Assembly (NCBI GenBank): GCA_026399475.1
Contig: JAPLQY010000005.1
Location: 1 to 60,331 of the forward strand
DNA length: 60,331 nucleotides
DNA from: Rhodocyclales bacterium
GTDB lineage: Bacteria > Pseudomonadota > Gammaproteobacteria > Burkholderiales > Rhodocyclaceae
Direction of reading: 5' to 3'
The notes under the pieces were generated by a model that saw only the letters and a program-made list of their open reading frames with translations, had not been told where the DNA came from and ran no database searches. Within the stretch, counting starts at the first letter, position 1, and each line of letters starts with the position of its first letter. The translations under genes were made by a program, and so were the position numbers. Positions 54,519 to 60,331 of the stretch are shown here, piece by piece.

Positions 54519-55883
54519 CTACTTGCCCTTGAGGGCGTCGCTCTTGGCGGCGAGCTTTTCTTCGAGGTAGTGGATACTGGTACCGCCCTTGATGAAGCGC
54601 TGATCCAGCATCAGATCCTGATGTAGCGGGATATTGGTCTTGATGCCATCGACCATCATTTCCGAAAGGGCGATCCGCATCCGCCTGATCGCTTGCTCGC
54701 GGGTATCGCCGTAAGCGATCACTTTGCCGATCATCGAGTCGTAGTGTGGCGGCACGGTGTAGCCGGAATAGGCATGGGAATCGACGCGAATGCCGGGGCC
54801 ACCCGGCGGGTGCCAGTTGGTTATCTTTCCCGGCGAAGGCGTGAACTTGAAGGGGTCTTCGGCATTGATGCGGCATTCGACGGCATGCCCGCGAATTTCG
54901 ATATCGCGCTGCTTGAACCAGAGCTTTTCTCCGGCAGCGATGCGAATCTGCGCCTGCACGATGTCGATGCCCGTGATCAGTTCCGTGACGGGATGCTCGA
55001 CCTGGACGCGGGTGTTCATTTCGATGAAATAGAACTCGCCGTTCTCATAGAGAAACTCGAACGTTCCTGCGCCGCGGTAGTTGATGCGACGGCAGGCCTC
55101 GGCGCAACGGTCGCCGACGCGGCCGATCATGCGGCGGTTGATGTCAGGTGCCGGGGCTTCCTCGATGACCTTTTGGTGACGGCGCTGCATCGAACAGTCG
55201 CGCTCGCCCAGATAGACTGAATTGCGATGGGCGTCGGACAGCACCTGGATTTCCACGTGACGCGGATTCTCGAGGAACTTCTCCATATATACCGTGGAAT
55301 TGTTGAAGGCTGCCCCGGCCTCGCTGCGGGTCATGTTCACTGCGTTGATCAGGGCGGCTTCGGTGTGCACCACGCGCATGCCGCGTCCGCCGCCGCCGCC
55401 AGCGGCTTTGATGATCACCGGATAGCCTACGGCGCGGCCTATTTTGATGATTTCCTTCGGGTCATCGGGCAGGGCGCCTTCGGAGCCGGGCACACAGGGA
55501 ACCCCCGCTTCCCGCATGGCGTTCTTGGCGCTGACCTTGTCGCCCATCAGGCGGATGGTCTCCGGACGTGGACCAATGAAGGCAAAGCCGGATTTCTCCA
55601 CGCGTTCGGCGAAGTCGGCGTTTTCCGACAGAAAACCGTAGCCGGGATGAATGGCCTCGGCATCGGTGACTTCGGCGGCGGAAATGATGGCCGGTATGTT
55701 GAGGTAGCTCTGCGAGGACGGGGCCGGGCCGATGCAAACGGATTCGTCGGCGAGCTTGACGTATTTTGCCTCGGTATCGGCTTCCGAGTGCACGGCGACA
55801 GTGCGCACTCCGAGTTCACGACAGGCGCGCAGCACGCGTAGCGCAATCTCCCCGCGGTTTGCAATAAGAACCTTGCCGAACAT
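54519..55883 (-). CDS. accC: acetyl-CoA carboxylase, biotin carboxylase subunit
   Basis: 454 residues. [19 protein letters not shown]-grasp [45 protein letters not shown]. Carboxylates biotin on AccB with bicarbonate and ATP, the first half of malonyl-CoA synthesis. It follows accB with 2 bp between stop and start, the classical accBC operon. Confidence 0.97.
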   Translation of the reverse strand: MFGKVLIANRGEIALRVLRACRELGVRTVAVHSEADTEAKYVKLADESVCIGPAPSSQSYLNIPAIISAAEVTDAEAIHPGYGFLSENADFAERVEKSGFAFIGPRPETIRLMGDKVSAKNAMREAGVPCVPGSEGALPDDPKEIIKIGRAVGYPVIIKAAGGGGGRGMRVVHTEAALINAVNMTRSEAGAAFNNSTVYMEKFLENPRHVEIQVLSDAHRNSVYLGERDCSMQRRHQKVIEEAPAPDINRRMIGRVGDRCAEACRRINYRGAGTFEFLYENGEFYFIEMNTRVQVEHPVTELITGIDIVQAQIRIAAGEKLWFKQRDIEIRGHAVECRINAEDPFKFTPSPGKITNWHPPGGPGIRVDSHAYSGYTVPPHYDSMIGKVIAYGDTREQAIRRMRIALSEMMVDGIKTNIPLHQDLMLDQRFIKGGTSIHYLEEKLAAKSDALKGK

Positions 55884-55885
55884 GA

Positions 55886-56344
55886 TCAGCCGATCACGAA
55901 CATCGGCTGACCGTACTCTACTGCCTGGCCATTTTCAACCTGGATGGCCTTGATCACGCCGGAAATGTCCGCTTCGATCTCGTTCATCAGTTTCATCGCC
56001 TCGATGATGCATATCGTGTCGCCCGCTTTGACGGTTTGGCCGACCTCGACGAAGGCGGCGGCCTCCGGGCCGCTCGATCGATAGAAGGTTCCCACCATCG
56101 GCGCTTTCATTACGTGGCCTTCCGTTTGGGCGGGAATTGCTTCGGCGCCAGGAGTCGGTGCTGGCGCTGCGGCCCCCGGCGCCATGGCCGTGGCCGAAAC
56201 AGGCATGCTGACCACGTTGGTGGCCGGTGCTGCCGTGAAATGCTTGGCGATGCGAATCTTTTCTTCGCCCTCACTGATTTCAAGCTCCGAAATGCCGGAG
56301 TTCTGCACGAGATCAATCAGTGTCTTGAGCTTTCTCAGGTCCAT
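55886..56344 (-). CDS. accB: acetyl-CoA carboxylase, biotin carboxyl carrier protein
   Basis: 152 residues. An N-terminal helical region, an Ala/Pro-rich linker, and the biotinyl domain with the EAMKLMNEI lysine. GAGGAG precedes the ATG. The 54-bp gap to aroQ has no obvious promoter. First gene of the accBC pair. Confidence 0.96.
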   Translation of the reverse strand: MDLRKLKTLIDLVQNSGISELEISEGEEKIRIAKHFTAAPATNVVSMPVSATAMAPGAAAPAPTPGAEAIPAQTEGHVMKAPMVGTFYRSSGPEAAAFVEVGQTVKAGDTICIIEAMKLMNEIEADISGVIKAIQVENGQAVEYGQPMFVIG

Positions 56345-56398
56345 GGGGACTCCTCAAACTGGGATTTGCGGCCGCAGCCGCCGAATTTTCAGATGATT

Positions 56399-56899
56399 CT
56401 AGATGGCGCGCAAGCGGGCCAGCGCGGCTTCCAGCGCCAGTTCATAGCCTTGTGCGCCAAGACCGGAGATAACGCCGATGGCGATATCCGAAAAATACGA
56501 GTGATGGCGGAACGGCTCCCGCGCATGCACGTTGGACAGGTGAACTTCAATAAACGGGATGGTCACTGCCGCCAGCGCATCGCGCAAGGCAACGCTGGTA
56601 TGGGTGTAAGCCGCCGGGTTGATGATGATGAAGCGCACTCCCTGTTCGCGGGCCGACTGTACCCGATCGATCAGCTCGCCTTCGTGGTTGCTCTGAAAGC
56701 TTTCGAGTCGCATGCCAAAAGAGCGGGCACGGGCCTCCATCGCCGTGTGAATGGCCGCCAGCGTTGTGCGTCCGTAAATCTCGGGTTCGCGCGTTCCCAG
56801 CAGGTTCAGGTTTGGCCCGTGAAGCACCAGAACAGCGCCGTTCAAGTCTTCGCTGCTGGGTGCGCGTTTGGGGCCATTGGTGCTTTTTGGCTTCGTCAT
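56399..56899 (-). CDS. aroQ: type II 3-dehydroquinate dehydratase
   Basis: 166 residues. [46 protein letters not shown] and [17 protein letters not shown] are the full type II signature. Third step of the shikimate pathway, dodecameric in known cases. About 20 N-terminal residues ([16 protein letters not shown]) exceed the family norm; the ATG at 56899 is the only good start upstream of the domain. Confidence 0.94.
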   Translation of the reverse strand: MTKPKSTNGPKRAPSSEDLNGAVLVLHGPNLNLLGTREPEIYGRTTLAAIHTAMEARARSFGMRLESFQSNHEGELIDRVQSAREQGVRFIIINPAAYTHTSVALRDALAAVTIPFIEVHLSNVHAREPFRHHSYFSDIAIGVISGLGAQGYELALEAALARLRAI

Positions 56900-56936
56900 G
56901 ACTGTAGTTTGCCGTAAATACCCGTACTTTGTCCAG

Positions 56937-57473
56937 CTATCGAGACATCAGGTCAATCAACTGTCTTTCCAGGTCAGCCTCTGCCAGGCGTCCCAGTTTG
57001 GTCGAGAAAAGCCTGCCTTCGCGGTCGAAGACCGCTGTAAAAGGCAGCGCCTGCCGGGCATTACCCAAGGCTGCACTATTTTCCATGACGTTCATATCGC
57101 CAATTAACAGAGGATAGCTAACGGGAGTTATTTTCTGGAATTCGACGATTTTATCTACATTATCGATGCTGATGCCTACAAACTGAACGCCTTTGTCCAG
57201 ATATTTTTCCTGCAGCCGGGAAAAGCCGGGCATCTCCTCGCGGCAGGGATGGCACCACGTTGCCCAGTAGTTGACGATCAGTAGTTTGCCGCGCCATTGG
57301 CCGAGACCTTGGGGCTGGCCTTTCAGATCCATCAGGATCAGGTCGAAAATTGCCGGTACTGGCGCTGCCGTCGGAGTTTCGGTATTTTTTTCGAGAACGC
57401 CCAGTCGATAGCCTACTGTCGCCGCCAGCAGGGTGAGGCCGCCGAGCATCAGCCAGACCCTTGAACGGCTCAT
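56937..57473 (-). CDS. TlpA-like membrane-anchored thioredoxin
   Basis: 178 residues. An N-terminal anchor ([20 protein letters not shown]), then a thioredoxin fold with active site [13 protein letters not shown]. Probably a periplasmic thiol reductase for cytochrome or oxidase maturation; the exact partner is unknown. ATG overlaps the upstream gene's stop by 4 bp. Confidence 0.87.
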   Translation of the reverse strand: MSRSRVWLMLGGLTLLAATVGYRLGVLEKNTETPTAAPVPAIFDLILMDLKGQPQGLGQWRGKLLIVNYWATWCHPCREEMPGFSRLQEKYLDKGVQFVGISIDNVDKIVEFQKITPVSYPLLIGDMNVMENSAALGNARQALPFTAVFDREGRLFSTKLGRLAEADLERQLIDLMSR

Positions 57474-58075
57474 TTTGGCACTTCCCGCAGCAGTTCCAGT
57501 ACACCGTCGGCACGAACGCGGTGGCGACCTCGTCCACCATGTGGATTTTTCGGTTGTTGCCGCTCGGTGGAGGGCGGGTACACCGAGATCAGTACCGGGA
57601 AATCATTCCAGTGGAGACGCAGTTGGGCATCAACGCCTATTCGTCGGTTATCCATCGTATCGTAGGAGATACCGTGGGATAGGAGTGCAATTTCTACGTC
57701 TTTACTGCTATCGGCGAAAAGGTCGATCTCTACGGCAGAATAGCGGCCGGCTGTGCCATCGAGAGCGCCGCCGCCAAGGTAGGGGTTGAATTCGGCCAGC
57801 AACCGCATCACTTCCAGCGCGGTTGTGCGCAAATCGTGGACACGTTCGCGTTGCTCGTCTTCCTGGTACAGCGACTGCCATGCGCGCAACTCGGTCTCGA
57901 TTTCTTCGTTGGTCGGCAGCGCCGCACCTTCTCCGGCACCCAGACTCCGGGCCGCTTTGCGCTTGGCGGTGCCGTAGTCGCTGATGCCTTCCTCAGCCAT
58001 CAGGCGTGCGGCCGCATTGGCAATCGCTCGCCGCAGATGGCTGGAGGTGGATGGGGCAGGTTTACGGCGTGGCAT
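57470..58075 (-). CDS. conserved nucleotidyltransferase-like protein of unknown function
   Basis: 201 residues from ATG 58075 (a TTG at 58090 would add five). A basic N-terminus with repeated RRAIANAAARLMAEEGISDYGTAKRKAARSLG, which resembles a DNA-binding helix pair, then AGRYSAVEIDLFADSSKDVEIALLSHGI, which looks like the short strand-D-x-D core of a minimal nucleotidyltransferase. Conserved beside mpl in Rhodocyclales-like genomes as far as I recall. Function unknown. Diverges from mpl. Confidence 0.65.
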   Translation of the reverse strand: MPRRKPAPSTSSHLRRAIANAAARLMAEEGISDYGTAKRKAARSLGAGEGAALPTNEEIETELRAWQSLYQEDEQRERVHDLRTTALEVMRLLAEFNPYLGGGALDGTAGRYSAVEIDLFADSSKDVEIALLSHGISYDTMDNRRIGVDAQLRLHWNDFPVLISVYPPSTERQQPKNPHGGRGRHRVRADGVLELLREVPK

Positions 58076-58183
58076 GGCGTGCTTGGGCAAATGCAGCAGA
58101 CGGTTATGTCCGCAGCCTTCAGGGCGGCGGACGGTATCCCCTGGCGGGATAGAATCTGCTTCATTATTTCATGGAACCGTGAC

Positions 58184-59533
58184 ATGCATATCCACATCCT
58201 CGGCATCTGCGGCACTTTCATGGGCGGCATCGCGCTGCTGGCGCGTGCGGCGGGGCACCGCGTCACCGGCTGCGACGCCAACGTCTATCCGCCCATGAGC
58301 ACGCAGCTCGGCGAGCAGGGCATCGATCTGGTGGCGGGTTACGGCACGGAGCAATTGACTCTGAATCCGGATCTGTTTGTGGTCGGCAACGCGATTTCGC
58401 GCGGCAATCCGTTGCTCGAATCCATTCTTGAGCGCAACCTTCCGTATGTGTCCGGTCCGCAATGGCTGGCCGAGAACATTCTGCGCGGCCGCTGGGTGTT
58501 GGGCGTGGCGGGCACGCACGGCAAGACGACCACGACTTCGCTGTTGGCGTGGATCCTCGAGGAGGCCGGGTTGAATCCTTCCTTCCTGGTCGGGGGCGTG
58601 CCGCAGGGCTTCGGGGTTTCGGCCCGCCTCACCGATTCGCCCTTCTTCGTCATCGAGGCCGACGAATACGATACGGCGTTCTGCGACAAGCGCTCGAAGT
58701 TCGTGCACTACCAGCCGCGGACCACGATTTTGAATAATCTCGAGTTCGATCATGCCGACATCTTCTCCGATCTTGCCGCTATCGAGACTCAATTCCATCA
58801 TTTGGTAAGAACTTTGCCGTCAAATGGCCTGATTGTCGCGAACGCGCAGGAGGCCTCGCTCAAGCGCGTGCTTGCCCGTGGCTGCTGGACCCCGGTCGAG
58901 TGGTTCAATGGGGCCGAGGGCTGGCAGGCCGCGGAGCCGGATGCAACGGGCGGCTTTGAGGTGAGTCTGGCGGGCAAACCGCAGGGCCGGGTCGATCGCT
59001 TCGACCTGGCGGGCGCTCACAACAGGGATAACGCCTTGGCTGCATTGGTCGCGGCGCGACATGCCGGAGTCCCGGTGGCCGTTGGTCTTCAGGCTCTGGC
59101 AAGCTTCAGCGGCATCAAGCGCCGGCTCGAAGTGCGCGGCACGGTGCGCGGCGTGACCGTGATCGACGATTTCGCCCATCATCCGACGGCCATTCGCGTC
59201 ACTCTCGCTGGCCTGCGTCAGCGGGTGGGCCAAGCCAGAATCCTTGCCGTCCTTGAGCCGCGCTCGAACACCATGAAGCTGGGCGCCATGAAGGCGCAAT
59301 TGCCGGATAGTCTCGCCGAAGCCGACGCGACCTACTGCTATGCCAGCAATCTGGGCTGGGACGCAACTGCAGTACTGGCGCCACTCGGCAACCGGGCAAA
59401 GAGTTTCGATGATCTGGATCGATTGATCCTAGCTGTGGCTGCCGATGCGCGGGAGGGTGACCAGGTGCTGATCATGAGCAACGGCGGGTTTGGCGGCGTG
59501 CATGACAAGTTGCTCGCGGCCCTGGCCCTTTAG
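58184..59533 (+). CDS. mpl: UDP-MurNAc:tripeptide ligase (murein recycling)
   Basis: 449 residues. N-terminal HILGICGTFMGGIALLARAAGH, P-loop GVAGTHGKTTTTSLLAW, EADEYDTAFCDKRSKF and the Mur-ligase C domain (RRLEVRG, DDFAHHPTAI). It reattaches recovered tripeptide to UDP-MurNAc. A TAGAAT hexamer at 58150-58155 may be its -10. Start chosen at 58184 to give the family N-terminus MHIHILGICG. Confidence 0.94.
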   Translation: MHIHILGICGTFMGGIALLARAAGHRVTGCDANVYPPMSTQLGEQGIDLVAGYGTEQLTLNPDLFVVGNAISRGNPLLESILERNLPYVSGPQWLAENILRGRWVLGVAGTHGKTTTTSLLAWILEEAGLNPSFLVGGVPQGFGVSARLTDSPFFVIEADEYDTAFCDKRSKFVHYQPRTTILNNLEFDHADIFSDLAAIETQFHHLVRTLPSNGLIVANAQEASLKRVLARGCWTPVEWFNGAEGWQAAEPDATGGFEVSLAGKPQGRVDRFDLAGAHNRDNALAALVAARHAGVPVAVGLQALASFSGIKRRLEVRGTVRGVTVIDDFAHHPTAIRVTLAGLRQRVGQARILAVLEPRSNTMKLGAMKAQLPDSLAEADATYCYASNLGWDATAVLAPLGNRAKSFDDLDRLILAVAADAREGDQVLIMSNGGFGGVHDKLLAALAL

Positions 59534-59714
59534 CAGGCTGGATGCGGCTCGTTGCGTTGCCCCGTCGGTGCTGCATGCCACCGGATTTCAGCTGTTTCGG
59601 GTTCAGGGCAGCCAGTTCGGCTGTGTCGCTCCGAAGGAAGCCGCCCGCCGGGATTGGGCAGCTTGGCGTTTGCACGCAACGCATATCGTTTATATCAATA
59701 ATTTCTAGGTCCAA

Positions 59715-59728
59715 TTGATTTAGATCAA
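59715..59728. promoter_or_regulatory. FNR/ANR-type binding site upstream of coxB
   Basis: TTGAT-TTAG-ATCAA is a perfect match to the FNR/ANR/Dnr consensus TTGAT-N4-ATCAA. It lies 141 bp before the coxB ATG and 181 bp after mpl. An oxygen-responsive regulator probably tunes the oxidase operon from here. Whether it activates or represses depends on the promoter, which I could not place with confidence. Confidence 0.72.
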
Positions 59729-59770
59729 GAGGAGTGTGTTAACCTTTCCCCCTGCTAAGAAACTGCAACG

Positions 59771-59790
59771 GGGTCCTACGGACTCTTTTT
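59771..59790 (+). terminator. possible intrinsic terminator or attenuator
   Basis: GGGTCC-TAC-GGACTC folds into a 6-bp stem (one G-T pair) with a 3-base loop and is followed by TTTTT. It could end the mpl transcript or act as a leader hairpin for coxB. The stem is short, so this is tentative. Confidence 0.4.
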
Positions 59791-59869
59791 GGTAAGTTTT
59801 CGAACACGTCAGCTTATCGTGCCAACGCTGTGCCGCGTGGTGCGAGACTGACGCGGAGGGGGGGGGAAG

Positions 59870-60331
59870 ATGGCACGAAACTCAAACAACGATCACGACG
59901 TGAGTCGTTTGCGGCGTGGATCGACGGGACTTCTGACAGCGGGTCTGCTGGGGATGTTCGCCAGCGCGGCCAACGCCGCCTGGGAAACCGGCCTGCAGGA
60001 ACCCGTCACGGCCTTGGCGCGACGCGTCTATGACCTGCACACCCTGCTGACGTGGGTCATTGCCGTGATCTTCGTCGGCGTCTTTGCCGTCGTTGCCTAT
60101 TCGATAGTCTTTCATCGAAAGTCCAAGGGCCACAAGGCGGCCGATTTTCACGACAACACGGCAGTGGAAATCGCCTGGACCATAGTCCCCACGCTGATTC
60201 TGATCGCCATTGCCTTCCCGGCGACGTCGACGCTGGTGCAGATGCGCGATACCTCGCAACCCGATCTGACGATCAAGGCCACTGGATACCAGTGGAAGTG
60301 GGGTTACGAATACGTCACCGGAGATGCTGCC
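59870..60331 (+). CDS. coxB: cytochrome c oxidase subunit II, N-terminal part (3' truncated by window)
   Basis: 154 codons present to the window edge. N-terminal signal (LLTAGLLGMFASAANA), two membrane segments (LLTWVIAVIFVGVFAVVAYSIVFH and IVPTLILIAIAFPATSTL, in part) and FHDNTAVEIAWTIVP, then ATGYQWKWGYEY, the entry to the CuA domain. Subunit II passes electrons from cytochrome c to the aa3-type oxidase core. The CuA ligands lie past the window. An FNR box upstream suggests control by oxygen. Confidence 0.93.
   Translation, partial: MARNSNNDHDVSRLRRGSTGLLTAGLLGMFASAANAAWETGLQEPVTALARRVYDLHTLLTWVIAVIFVGVFAVVAYSIVFHRKSKGHKAADFHDNTAVEIAWTIVPTLILIAIAFPATSTLVQMRDTSQPDLTIKATGYQWKWGYEYVTGDAA

Larger units (their letters stand above)
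59534..59869. other. 336-bp intergenic region between mpl and coxB
   Basis: No gene that I can support. It holds the FNR-type box (59715-59728), a short hairpin with T-run (59771-59790), and a very purine-rich ribosome site (GGAGGGGGGGGGAAG) directly before coxB. Short frames in both strands, including an 80-codon one on the minus strand, lack motifs. Confidence 0.6.

Noticed and set aside
56036..56917. 293-codon plus-strand frame opposite accB and aroQ
   Set aside because: Both genes underneath are textbook matches.
59472..59714. Minus-strand 80-codon frame between mpl and coxB
   Set aside because: Overlaps the mpl end, no ribosome site, and the sequence has no motif.

Overview
The window looks like chromosomal DNA of a betaproteobacterium, most likely a Rhodocyclales-type organism (Dechloromonas/Azoarcus/Accumulibacter relatives). 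This rests on GC-rich coding sequence and on the housekeeping block at the right end (apaH, glycine-zipper lipoprotein, PfkB kinase, DUF3426 zinc-ribbon protein, prmA, accC, accB, aroQ, TlpA-like thioredoxin, mpl, coxB). The species call is inference; no search was run.

Layout. (1) 1-1028: the 3' end of a small ATP-dependent DNA ligase, then a VapBC-like toxin-antitoxin pair with its own near-consensus promoter and an operator palindrome inside it. (2) 1128-6734: a compact operon making a modified nucleotide sugar: TviB-type UDP-HexNAc 6-dehydrogenase, DegT aminotransferase, CapG-type 2-epimerase, stand-alone CapF-type cupin, CapE-type 4,6-dehydratase and a GNAT acetyltransferase. (3) 6757-6891: a dead IS3-family transposase remnant. 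(4) 6968-14065: an acyl-carrier module: two AAC(3)-like acyltransferases in tandem, a GH43-like propeller, a MaoC-SDR fusion, an FkbH-like HAD/GNAT protein, an acyl carrier protein and a methyltransferase. (5) 14190-18689: Wzx-like flippase, left-handed-beta-helix acetyltransferase, methyltransferase and a glycosyltransferase-like protein. (6) 18714-36767: a legionaminic-acid-type nonulosonic acid island (LegB, LegC, LegG, LegI, NeuD/LegH-like, PtmE, PtmF-like, PtmB, PtmA). Into it are woven an N-formyltransferase, a PIG-L deacetylase, a GT42/DUF115-like protein, two more Gfo/Idh/MocA oxidoreductases, two unrecognised proteins and three methyltransferases. (7) 36866-47531: MBOAT acyltransferase plus SGNH partner, five glycosyltransferases, AsnB-type amidotransferase and a WecA/WbpL-type initiating transferase. 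(8) 47531-49351: WbpM/CapD-type 4,6-dehydratase. (9) 49311-60331: GT9 heptosyltransferase-like gene and the housekeeping block, ending in the 5' part of coxB, which lies downstream of a perfect FNR/ANR-type box.

Taken together, regions 2-8 read as one long plus-strand surface-glycan locus. WbpL/WbpM-type enzymes would start the glycan on undecaprenyl phosphate, the glycosyltransferases extend it, and the Wzx-like protein flips it. The sugar modules supply an aminated, acylated 6-deoxy sugar, a uronic acid (possibly amidated by AsnB) and a derivatised legionaminic acid. No Wzy polymerase was recognised. Gene-to-gene start/stop overlaps (ATGA, GTGA, TTGA, TGATG) are very common, so the modules are probably translationally coupled.

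The best candidates for undescribed biology are: the FkbH/ACP/MaoC-SDR/AAC(3) acyl module; the CapE-cupin-CapG set that lacks the CapF reductase domain but has an aminotransferase and GNAT; and the formyl/deacetyl pair and the five-gene unknown block inside the legionaminic island. No tRNA, rRNA or CRISPR array was recognised.
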